A stretch of DNA of 8,315 nt from JBMNNU01 sp050942695 (GTDB lineage: Bacteria; Chloroflexota; UBA6077): contig JBMNNU010000138.1 in the NCBI GenBank assembly GCA_050942695.1, positions 1-8,315 of the forward strand, given 5' to 3'. Position 1 is the stretch's first letter, and each line of letters starts with the position of its first letter. A model generated the notes under the pieces. It was not told where the DNA came from, did not search any database, and saw nothing but the letters and a program-made list of their open reading frames with translations. A program made the position numbers and the translations under genes. Positions 1 to 7,137 of the stretch are shown piece after piece.

Positions 1-1202
<1,202 letters not shown>

Positions 1203-1206
<4 letters not shown>

Positions 1207-1958
1207 AAGGTGATCCCGCAAGGTTACACCGTCGCAGCATCCGCCTCAAGGGATACGATTACTCACAGCCGGGCGCCTATTTCATCACCATCGTCGCTCA
1301 GGATCGAGCCTGTCTGTTCGGGGATGTGGTGGACGGGAAAATGTGGCTGAACGAGGCAGGCAGCATGGTCGAGCAAACATGGAAGGAGATCCCGTCTTTT
1401 TACCCGGGCATGGAAACCGATGCGTTTGTGATCATGCCCAACCATATTCACGGGATTATCATCCTCGTAGGGGCAGGCCCCCGTGCCTGCCCCTGTACCT
1501 ATACAAACCCCCAAACTAATTCTCCCACCAAACCCCGCGCCTGCCCCGAATCCCCCATACAACCGCAGGGTGTGGGGCATTCACAGGGTATAGGCCATCC
1601 ACAGGGGACGGGGCAACCACAGGGGACGGGGCAACCTCGGGGTATGGGGCAACCACAGGGGGTTGCCCCTACGATGTCGTTGCCGGATGTGGTGCATCGG
1701 TTCAAGACATTGACCACCAAACGATACGTTGAGGGCGTCAAATCCCGCGGTTGGAACCCTTTTCGAGGGCGCTTATGGCAACGTAACTATTACGAACACA
1801 TCGTCCGCAACGACGAATCCCTAGACCGGATCCGGCAATACATCACAGAGAATCCATTGCAATGGATGATGGATCGCGAAAATCCCAATGCGGTTGAGGC
1901 TTGTAAGGGCACTTTGGAACATGCTCCGTTATTGGAGGACCAACCATGCCGCATCTGA
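1203..1958 (+). CDS. REP-associated tyrosine transposase-like protein (Y1/IS200 HUH family) inside the hsd operon
   Basis: Predicted single-strand DNA transposase or nuclease of the Y1 HUH superfamily, RAYT branch. The chosen start is GTG at 1203, overlapping the hsdS stop (GTGA), with GGAGGAG at 1188-1194. Starting there gives 251 aa and begins with the family-typical RRSIRLKGYDYSQPGAYFITIV. An upstream in-frame extension to 1041 only reads hsdS in the wrong frame. Seen: HUH motif in MPNHIHGIII (His81, His83), and WQRNYYEHIVRNDESLDRI near the C-terminus, where Tyr197 (preceding Glu-His) is the likely nucleophile and Tyr196 the alternative. Then comes RQYITENP, a common family ending. Residues 89-156 form a low-complexity insert between the HUH and Tyr regions, which makes the protein longer than the roughly 165-190 aa of compact relatives. 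No left or right element ends lie outside the gene, because it abuts hsdS and overlaps hsdR. It may be a domesticated or housekeeping copy. Activity is inferred only. Confidence 0.88.
1467..1498 (+). repeat. REP-like hairpin 1 inside the transposase gene
   Basis: Seen directly: GTA (1467-1469), stem GGGGCAGGC (1470-1478), loop CCCCGT (1479-1484), perfect complementary stem GCCTGCCCC (1485-1493), then TGTAC (1494-1498), whose final TAC mirrors the leading GTA. It is read through in frame as VGAGPRACPC. The geometry (9-bp stem, 6-nt loop, GTA/TAC edges) matches hairpin 2 at 1642-1672 in the opposite orientation. RAYT proteins are known to act on REP hairpins flanked by a short conserved tetranucleotide, so this could be a substrate of the encoded protein. 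That link is inference. Confidence 0.7.
1561..1650 (+). repeat. Five 18-bp tandem repeats (imperfect) encoding QPQGTG-like units
   Basis: Units start at 1561, 1579, 1597, 1615 and 1633, and a sixth partial unit at 1651 runs into hairpin 2. The consensus is close to AACCACAGGGGACGGGGC. Each unit keeps the frame of the transposase and encodes six residues, giving HPQGTG, QPQGTG, QPRGMG and similar. The junction GGGGCAACCACAGGG, which forms the left arm and loop of hairpin 2, appears nearly intact at several unit boundaries. The array therefore looks like repeated copying of half a hairpin, by replication slippage or by processing at the hairpin. The units are not CRISPR repeats: there are no spacers. 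Confidence 0.85.
1642..1672 (+). repeat. REP-like hairpin 2 inside the transposase gene
   Basis: Seen: GTA (1642-1644), T, stem GGGGCAACC (1646-1654), loop ACAGGG (1655-1660), perfect complementary stem GGTTGCCCC (1661-1669), TAC (1670-1672). Read on the other strand it is GTA-GGGGCAACC-CCCTGT-GGTTGCCCC-ATAC, which aligns with hairpin 1 (GTA-GGGGCAGGC-CCCCGT-GCCTGCCCC-TGTAC). The stem differences in hairpin 1 are compensated on both arms. The two hairpins therefore form an inverted pair, and GTAGGGGCA (1467-1475) and TGCCCCTAC (1664-1672) are perfect 9-bp terminal inverted repeats of the 206-bp segment. Confidence 0.72.
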
Positions 1959-4900
1959 CCGAATCCACCGTAGAAGAAGCGGCCCTCGCGTGGCTAGAGG
2001 CCATCGGCTGGCGCATCGCGCACGGGCCGGAGATAGCTCCAGATCAGCTTCTCGCCGAGCGACGCGACTACGGAGAGGTGGTGCTGGCACAGCGGCTGCG
2101 CGATGCCCTGGCGCGGCTGAACCCGCAGCTTCCCACCGAGGCACTGGAAGACGCCTTCCGCAAGCTCACACGGCCTGAGGGCGCAGATCTCCTCCAGCGC
2201 AACCGCGCGCTGCACCGCATGCTGGTGGACGGCATAACGATCGAGTATCGCGATGCGGACGGCGCAATCCGAGGCGCCCAGGTACAGGTGATCGACTTCG
2301 ATGATACTTCCAACAACGACTGGCTCGCGGTGAATCAGTTCAGCGTGACGGAGAACAAGCAAAGCCGACGGCCAGACGTGGTGCTCTTCATCAACGGCCT
2401 GCCGCTTGTGGTGATCGAACTGAAGAACGCGGCGGACGAAGACGCGACCATCTGGACCGCCTTCCAGCAGCTCCAGACCTACCAGGCAGAGATCCCCTCG
2501 CTCTTCGCGTCGAATACGGTGTTGGTTATCTCTGATGGGGTCGAGGCGCGCGTCGGCGCGCTAGGCGCCGGGCGCGAGTGGTTCAAGCCATGGCGCACCA
2601 TCGGCGGCGAGGCTCTCGCCGACAGACATATGCCCGAGCTGCAGGTGGTCATCGAGGGCGTCTTCGAGCCGCGCCGCTTCCTCGACCTGGTACGCGATTT
2701 CATCGTCTTCGAAGACGATGGCAGCGGGCGGCTGGTCAAGAAGATGGCGGGCTACCACCAATTCCATGCGGTGCAGGTAGCCGTGCGTGAGACGCTGCGC
2801 GCTGCCGAGCTGGCTCGTTCGGGCTGGATGGCAGAGGAGACAGGCCGCTATGAGTCGGGGCGTAAAACAGGCGGCAAGCCTGGTGACCGCCGCGTGGGCG
2901 TAGTGTGGCACACCCAGGGCTCGGGCAAGAGCCTGACCATGGCGTTCTATGCAGGGCGCATCATCCGCGAGCCAGCGATGGAAAATCCGACGATCGTCGT
3001 GCTCACCGACCGCAACGACCTCGACGACCAGCTATTCGGTACCTTCTCGCGTTGCCAGGATCTGCTGCGCCAGCCGCCGGTGCAAGCCGAGAGCCGCGCG
3101 CACCTGCGCGAGCTGCTCTCCGTCGCGGTTGGTGGCGTGGTGTTTACCACGATCCACAAGTTCTTCCCGGAAGAGAAGGGCGACCGGCACCCGACGCTCT
3201 CCAATCGGCGCAACATCGTAGTGATCGCTGATGAGGCGCACCGTAGCCAGTATGATTTTATTGATGGCTTCGCGCGCCACATGCGCGACGCGCTGCCGCG
3301 CGCCTCCTTCATTGGGTTTACCGGCACACCCATTGAGCTTGCCGACGCGAACACGCGGGCAGTGTTCGGCGACTATATCAGTATCTACGACATACAGCGC
3401 GCGGTGCAGGACGGCGCAACTGTGCCGATCTACTACGAGAGTCGACTCGCTAAGCTCGCGCTCGACGAAGCCGAACGGCCGAAGATCGACCCGGACTTCG
3501 AGTATGCGACCGAGGGCGAGGAAGTTGAGCGCAAGGAGAAGCTTAAGACCAAGTGGGCGCAGCTCGAGGCCATCGTCGGTGCCGAGAAGCGGATCCAGCT
3601 TGTGGCGCAGGACATCGTAGAGCACTTCGAGAAGCGGCTAGAGGCGATGGACGGCAAGGCGATGGTGGTGTGCATGAGCCGACGCATCTGCATCGAGCTG
3701 TACCGCGAGCTGGTGAAGCTGCGGCCGGAATGGCATTCCGACGACGATGCGCAGGGCGCGCTCAAGGTGGTGATGACCGGCTCGGCCTCCGATCCGTCCG
3801 ACTGGCAGGCTCATATTCGGAACAAGCCGCGGCGCGAGGCACTCGCCAACCGTTTCCGCGACCCGAACGACCCATTCAAGATGGTTATAGTACGCGACAT
3901 GTGGCTCACTGGATTCGATTGCCCGAGCCTTCACACCATGTACCTGGATAAGCCTATGCGCGGCCACGGTCTGATGCAGGCCATCGCTCGCGTCAATCGC
4001 GTATTTCGCGACAAGCCCGGCGGCCTGGTGGTGGACTATCTTGGGCTTGCCCACGAACTCAAGGCTGCACTAGCGACATACACCGAGAGCGGAGGCACGG
4101 GCCGTACGGCGCTGAAACAGGACGAGGCGGTCGCCGTGATGCTGGAGAAATACGAAGTGTGCTGCGGTCTCTTCTACGGCTTCGACTGGACAAAGTGGAC
4201 GACCGGCAAGCCTCAAGAACGGTTAGGTCTGCTCCCGGCCGCGCAGGAGCACATCCTCGCCCAGGAGAACGGCAAGGACCGTCTGCTAAAAGCCGTGCGG
4301 GAGCTGTCCCAGGCCTTCGCCCTCGCGGTGCCGCACGACGAGGCGATGCGCATCCGCGACGACGTCTCCTTTTTCCAGGCTGTGCAGGCCGTCCTCGCTA
4401 AGCGTGCGCCGGGGGAAGCTCGCCCCGAGGCGGAGCTCGACCACGCGGTGCGCCAGATCATTTCGCGCGCCGTGGCACCCGAGGGTGTGGTGGACATCTT
4501 CGCCGCGGCAGGGTTGGAGAAGCCCGACATCTCGATCCTCTCGGACAAGTTCCTGGCCGAAGTGCGCGGTATGCCGCAGCGCAATCTGGCGGTGGAGCTT
4601 CTGCAGAAGCTGCTGAAAGGCGAGCTTGCGGTGCGGCGCCGCAAGAACGTGGTGCAGGCCCGCTCCTTCGCAGAGATGCTAGAGCAAACAATCCGCCGCT
4701 ACCAGAACCGCGCGATTGAGGCTGCGCAGGTGATCGAGGAGCTGATCGCACTTGCCAAGGAGATGCGCGAAGCCGGTGAGCGCGGCCAGGTTCTAGGGCT
4801 CACCGAAGATGAGCTGGCGTTCTACGACGCGCTGGAGACCAACGACAGCGCGGTCAAGGTGCTTGGTGACGAAACGCTGCGCACGATCGCGCGCGAGCTG

Positions 4901-5086
4901 GTCGACACGGTCCGCAGTAACGTCACAATCGACTGGACGATGCGCGAGAACGTGAGGGCACAGTTGCGGGTCCTTGTCAAACGCATCCTGCGCAGGTACG
5001 GATACCCTCCGGACAAACAGGAGAAGGCGACCCAAACGGTGCTGGAGCAGGCGGAGGTCCTTTCGGAAGGGTGGGCGATGGCCTAG
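1946..5086 (+). CDS. hsdR: Type I restriction enzyme R subunit HsdR (translocase/endonuclease)
   Basis: Motor and nuclease subunit of the type I restriction complex: it pumps DNA using ATP and cuts away from the recognition site. ATG at 1946 follows GGAGG (1934-1938) at good spacing; both lie inside the end of the transposase gene, so the frames overlap by 13 bases. Domains in order: an N-terminal HsdR_N nuclease with PD-(D/E)xK residues Asp144, Glu158 and Lys160; then SF2 helicase motifs. These are Walker A TQGSGKS (323-329), VVLTDRNDLDDQLFGTF (351-367), DEAH box (429-432), TGTP (459-462), LTGFDCPSLHTMYLDKP (654-670) and QAIARVNR (678-685). A long helical C-terminal region of the EcoR124_C/DUF3387 type follows. 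The Asp-Glu-Lys spacing and the 1046-aa length match EcoR124I HsdR (1038 aa), pointing to the type IC-like class. All key motifs are intact, so it should be functional. HsdM is expected upstream of the window. Confidence 0.96.
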   Translation: MPHLTESTVEEAALAWLEAIGWRIAHGPEIAPDQLLAERRDYGEVVLAQRLRDALARLNPQLPTEALEDAFRKLTRPEGADLLQRNRALHRMLVDGITIEYRDADGAIRGAQVQVIDFDDTSNNDWLAVNQFSVTENKQSRRPDVVLFINGLPLVVIELKNAADEDATIWTAFQQLQTYQAEIPSLFASNTVLVISDGVEARVGALGAGREWFKPWRTIGGEALADRHMPELQVVIEGVFEPRRFLDLVRDFIVFEDDGSGRLVKKMAGYHQFHAVQVAVRETLRAAELARSGWMAEETGRYESGRKTGGKPGDRRVGVVWHTQGSGKSLTMAFYAGRIIREPAMENPTIVVLTDRNDLDDQLFGTFSRCQDLLRQPPVQAESRAHLRELLSVAVGGVVFTTIHKFFPEEKGDRHPTLSNRRNIVVIADEAHRSQYDFIDGFARHMRDALPRASFIGFTGTPIELADANTRAVFGDYISIYDIQRAVQDGATVPIYYESRLAKLALDEAERPKIDPDFEYATEGEEVERKEKLKTKWAQLEAIVGAEKRIQLVAQDIVEHFEKRLEAMDGKAMVVCMSRRICIELYRELVKLRPEWHSDDDAQGALKVVMTGSASDPSDWQAHIRNKPRREALANRFRDPNDPFKMVIVRDMWLTGFDCPSLHTMYLDKPMRGHGLMQAIARVNRVFRDKPGGLVVDYLGLAHELKAALATYTESGGTGRTALKQDEAVAVMLEKYEVCCGLFYGFDWTKWTTGKPQERLGLLPAAQEHILAQENGKDRLLKAVRELSQAFALAVPHDEAMRIRDDVSFFQAVQAVLAKRAPGEARPEAELDHAVRQIISRAVAPEGVVDIFAAAGLEKPDISILSDKFLAEVRGMPQRNLAVELLQKLLKGELAVRRRKNVVQARSFAEMLEQTIRRYQNRAIEAAQVIEELIALAKEMREAGERGQVLGLTEDELAFYDALETNDSAVKVLGDETLRTIARELVDTVRSNVTIDWTMRENVRAQLRVLVKRILRRYGYPPDKQEKATQTVLEQAEVLSEGWAMA

Positions 5087-5228
5087 CGTCCAGCCTCGTT
5101 CCGACGCGGTGACAGGCGGCTACGTTTCGGCATTTCACTCCCGCAAAGGAGCACATGAATCCCTCATAGGTTAGATAGGGGTAGTACAGACACTGTGCCA
5201 GCTCTTCCAGGATTTTTAGCACAGGCAG

Positions 5229-5247
5229 GCAGCCTATAAGAGGCTGC
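5229..5247. repeat. Small perfect hairpin after hsdR
   Basis: GCAGCCT (5229-5235), loop ATAAG, AGGCTGC (5241-5247). The 7-bp stem is perfect, but no T-run follows on either strand, so it is not a standard intrinsic terminator. It could be part of the hsdR 3' end or incidental. Confidence 0.4.
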
Positions 5248-5493
5248 GGTGATGGCGAAAGAAGCTATTGGCGTCCGCTGAGCCGTTTTACTATTCCTGG
5301 TCGGAGTAGCATTTCCTTTTGGCCAGTGCTGATTCCGCCTCAATAAAGTGCTAGACGAATCCCCTCCTACGTTCGATAATGTTCGTGGACTCTGTCACAC
5401 CCTTGGCCTCTTCCTGTATCTGGTGGTTGCAGAGTCCATTGCTAACTTGCCCCGATTACATCTGACATCGCTGTATTCCCATCAATACTCTTT

Positions 5494-5505
5494 TGAACCG
5501 GTTCA
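5494..5505. promoter_or_regulatory. 12-bp palindrome, possible operator
   Basis: TGAACCGGTTCA is a perfect 12-bp dyad about 130 bp upstream of the regulator start. It overlaps a weak promoter-like arrangement, TTGAAC (5493-5498) and TATTGT (5515-5520) with a 16-bp spacer; each box matches four of six consensus positions. A dimeric regulator could bind here. AraC proteins more often use direct half-sites, so if it is real the binder may be a different protein. Confidence 0.3.
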
Positions 5506-5567
5506 CAGAAGGGCTATTGTGCCGTCGAAGAACGGATAACCATGAAATAATATGCTGAGAGGGGTTT

Positions 5568-5613
5568 GATAGCGCCCGGAGGTCGCATGCGACCTCCGGT
5601 TTCCGGGATAGCG
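5568..5613. repeat. 24-bp perfect palindrome flanked by 7-bp direct repeats
   Basis: The perfect dyad at 5576-5599 is CCGGAGGTCGCA followed by its reverse complement. It is bracketed by GATAGCG at 5568-5574 and 5607-5613. A further TTTCCGG lies between the dyad and the second GATAGCG and offers an alternative pairing with CCCGGA (5575-5580). The unit ends 22 bp before the TTG start of the regulator, just ahead of its ribosome binding site. It could be an autoregulatory operator, an RNA hairpin in the 5' untranslated leader, or a small mobile palindrome with a target duplication. No T-run follows, so a terminator is unlikely. Confidence 0.6.
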
Positions 5614-5620
5614 GCACTAT

Positions 5621-5628
5621 GAGAGGAG
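5621..5628 (+). promoter_or_regulatory. Ribosome binding site that fixes a TTG start
   Basis: GAGAGGAG stands 7 bases before the TTG at 5636. No other strong site is seen further upstream, and the protein from this TTG begins a short helix leading directly into the PAS domain, which supports the non-ATG start. Confidence 0.7.
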
Positions 5629-5635
5629 CGCGTAT

Positions 5636-6418
5636 TTGAAGCAGTTGCTGCAAAATGAAGACAACCAGATTCTGGCATCCATTCAAGCCGTTTTCGGCAA
5701 CGAAGAGATGCTATTTCAGGTTGCAGAGCTGTTTCCTGTACCCATTCAGGTGTTTACGCCCGACGGCAATACGATATTCGCCAACCAGGCGATGCTGGAG
5801 CTGTGGAACATCTCCGACGCGTCACAGATCGTCGGCAAGTACAACCTTCGCAACGACCCCGTGGTCAACGAACGCCTCGGCCTGCATGAGTACGTCGAGC
5901 GGGTCTTTAGAGGGGAGATCGTCCGCGTGCCGGATGTCAAGGTGCCGCTGGAGGATTTCTCAAAATGGTACCAGGAAAGGGACCCGGAGTATGACGTGCA
6001 GTCCATGTTCGTGGATATTTTGAATTTCCCCATCCTAAATCAGGAACATAAGATCACACACATCGTCAGCGTCTTCATCACGAACCGGATTTATTCGGGC
6101 CAATCACACGTCGCTAAAGCCAGAGAGTATATCGAAACCCACTGGCAGGACGAATTCGATATGGAGAAGATCGCGCAAACGGTCAATCTCAGCAAGTATC
6201 ACCTGGCCCGCCTGTTCAAAAAGCATTCCGGCGTGACGCCATACAGCTACTATCAAGATGTCAAGATCCGAAAGCTCAAGGAGGCGCTACGGGATACGAG
6301 CCTCACCGTGGCGCAGGCGTTTGCGGCATGCGGCGTGGAATACACCGGCAGCTTCGCCAGGGTATTTCGGGAAGCGGTGGGCATGACGCCGACGCAATAC
6401 CGGAAATCCCTGCAGTAA
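5636..6418 (+). CDS. AraC-family transcriptional regulator with N-terminal PAS domain
   Basis: Cytoplasmic one-component regulator of 260 aa: a ligand- or redox-sensing PAS domain joined to an AraC DNA-binding domain. The PAS domain covers about residues 25-150, with a typical opening (FPVPIQVFTPDGNTIFANQAMLEL) and a closing strand ITHIVSVFIT. The AraC domain covers about 157-260: first helix-turn-helix around 174-200 (FDMEKIAQTVNLSKYHLARLFKKHSGVTP) and second around 224-256, ending REAVGMTPTQYRKSL. Both helix-turn-helix units look complete. No membrane segment or phosphoacceptor domain is seen. The start is TTG with a strong ribosome binding site. The next gene downstream (6663) encodes a relative of the PAS half alone, so the two may sense the same signal. 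Large palindromes lie directly upstream and downstream of the gene. Ligand and targets are unknown; the adjacent lipoprotein genes are the obvious candidates. Confidence 0.9.
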   Translation: MKQLLQNEDNQILASIQAVFGNEEMLFQVAELFPVPIQVFTPDGNTIFANQAMLELWNISDASQIVGKYNLRNDPVVNERLGLHEYVERVFRGEIVRVPDVKVPLEDFSKWYQERDPEYDVQSMFVDILNFPILNQEHKITHIVSVFITNRIYSGQSHVAKAREYIETHWQDEFDMEKIAQTVNLSKYHLARLFKKHSGVTPYSYYQDVKIRKLKEALRDTSLTVAQAFAACGVEYTGSFARVFREAVGMTPTQYRKSLQ

Positions 6419-6436
6419 TGCCGCATTCGACACAGG

Positions 6437-6567
6437 CTCCCGCGCATTACTGATCGCTGCATAGACCTCCATGCCGCGAGATGCATCTCGCGGCATAGAG
6501 CGGGCATCCGAGATGCCACGGGATTTATCCCGAGGTGTAGAGAACAGTAAGCACGCGGGAGTTTTTT
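6437..6567 (+). terminator. Multi-branched hairpin structure ending in a T-run (terminator-like)
   Basis: An outer stem joins CTCCCGCG (6437-6444) to CGCGGGAG (6554-6561) and continues as TTACTG (6447-6452) with CAGTAA (6545-6550). It is followed directly by six T (6562-6567). Stem plus T-run is what an intrinsic terminator of the regulator gene would show, but the loop is about 90 nt and holds three more perfect hairpins (6471-6532). A plausible reading is an ordinary terminator whose loop was enlarged by a palindromic element. A structured RNA is the alternative. Confidence 0.55.
6471..6532. repeat. Cluster of three consecutive palindromes
   Basis: Hairpin A, 6471-6496, is a perfect 26-bp dyad (ATGCCGCGAGATG then its reverse complement). 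Hairpin B, 6503-6517, is GGCATC-CGA-GATGCC. Hairpin C, 6519-6532, is CGGGAT-TT-ATCCCG. Hairpins A and B share a GGCAT/ATGCC and GAGATG word, so parts could also pair across. Such tight serial dyads are typical of repeated intergenic palindromic elements. Copy number in the genome cannot be judged from one window. Confidence 0.7.
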
Positions 6568-6613
6568 GCGCAATATTTCTACCGAATTCAGCACTCCCTT
6601 AATAGCCCCTTCG

Positions 6614-6658
6614 CCCCCTTTTGTGTACTTTTTTTTGCCGAACGGTGCCGGAAGGGGG
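6614..6658 (+). promoter_or_regulatory. Possible ribosome-binding-site-sequestering stem before the PAS gene
   Basis: CCCCCTT (6614-6620) is exactly complementary to AAGGGGG (6652-6658), which is the ribosome binding site of the gene starting at 6663. The 31-nt loop contains a run of eight T (6629-6636). If formed in the mRNA, the stem would hide the start region. There is no direct proof of use; five consecutive G-C pairs make it stable enough to consider. Confidence 0.35.
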
Positions 6659-6662
6659 TTTC

Positions 6663-7097
6663 ATGGACGGTAGCAGATCCCGAGAACAGCATTTAGCCAC
6701 CGTGGTCCAGAGGGTCCAGTTCCTATTGCAGAACGAGGGCCTGTTGTCCAGGGTGATCGAAAAACTGCCGCTTCCGGTGGCCATCTTCGAGCGCAGCGGC
6801 GTCGTCAGAATGGCCAACGACCTATTGCTCCAGCAGGTGGGAATCTCTGGGGCAGACATCCTCGACGAGAGAATCAATCTGCTGAATAGGGTGACTAACG
6901 AGAACTATGCAGTCTTCGAGGCGGTGGAGGACTCTTTCCTGGGCGATACGACGGTGGTGAGAGCCCTGGTCTCACCGTTGTTGCTGTTCTGCCGGGGAGA
7001 TTACGAGGTCGATTTTGATCCATATCACACGGCGATATTTTTTCCCGTGCCGGCAGGTGATGCCATCGCATACGGAGCCGTGGTGCTGATGGAATGA
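6663..7097 (+). CDS. Small stand-alone PAS-domain protein related to the AraC regulator's sensor half
   Basis: Protein of 144 aa with no DNA-binding, kinase or output domain. ATG at 6663 is preceded by GAAGGGGG (6651-6658); an in-frame TTG at 6621 would add a stretch without a ribosome binding site. Residues 20-144 resemble the PAS part of the upstream regulator: NEGLLSRVIEKLPLPVAIF against NEEMLFQVAELFPVPIQVF. A G-x-x-x-x-AN-x-x-L pattern and a similar ending (AYGAVVLM against ITHIVSVFI) also match. It stops where the regulator continues into its AraC domain. This suggests a duplicated gene that lost its output domain, or a dedicated sensor or antagonist that could form mixed dimers. There is no signal peptide, so it is cytoplasmic. 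The lipoprotein gene follows after 40 bp and may be co-transcribed. Function is not established. Confidence 0.78.
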   Translation: MDGSRSREQHLATVVQRVQFLLQNEGLLSRVIEKLPLPVAIFERSGVVRMANDLLLQQVGISGADILDERINLLNRVTNENYAVFEAVEDSFLGDTTVVRALVSPLLLFCRGDYEVDFDPYHTAIFFPVPAGDAIAYGAVVLME

Positions 7098-7124
7098 AAA
7101 GGATGGGAAATCCAACATTACCAT

Positions 7125-7131
7125 AAGGAGG
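7125..7131 (+). promoter_or_regulatory. Strong ribosome binding site for a TTG-started lipoprotein
   Basis: AAGGAGG lies 6 bases before TTG at 7138. The resulting protein starts with an intact lipoprotein signal peptide, which decides in favour of this start. Confidence 0.8.
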
Positions 7132-7137
7132 ATCACT

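Larger units (their letters stand above)
5087..5635. other. 549-bp intergenic region, no convincing gene, several palindromes
   Basis: The region separates hsdR from the AraC-type regulator. It holds a 7-bp hairpin (5229-5247), a 12-bp palindrome (5494-5505) and a 24-bp palindrome flanked by direct repeats (5568-5613). Composition is less GC-rich than in hsdR. No clear intrinsic terminator follows hsdR: the hairpins seen lack a T-run. Short open frames exist, for example GTG at 5348 to 5539, but it has no ribosome binding site and no recognisable protein pattern. Promoter elements for the regulator most likely lie between 5490 and 5560, but none is a good consensus match. Confidence 0.6.

Noticed and set aside
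1561..1668. Possible CRISPR-like array
   Set aside because: The 18-bp units are directly adjacent with no spacers and are translated in frame within a transposase gene.
5058..5069. CCTT-TCGG-AAGG hairpin at the end of hsdR as a terminator
   Set aside because: It is inside the coding sequence, has only a 4-bp stem and no T-run.
5155..5169. AAGGAG followed by ATG, looking like a gene start after hsdR
   Set aside because: The frame stops after four codons (MNPS then TAG).
5348..5539. Open frame of 63 codons with GTG start between hsdR and the regulator
   Set aside because: No ribosome binding site, no recognisable motif, and it overlaps the palindrome at 5494-5505 in a likely promoter region.
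5548..5553. TAATAT as a -10 box for the regulator
   Set aside because: No acceptable -35 box at the right distance; too weak to annotate.
6452..6463. Shared 12-base word GATCGCTGCATA at 6452-6463 and 7828-7839
   Set aside because: A match of this length is expected by chance about once or twice in a window this size, and flanking bases do not extend the match.
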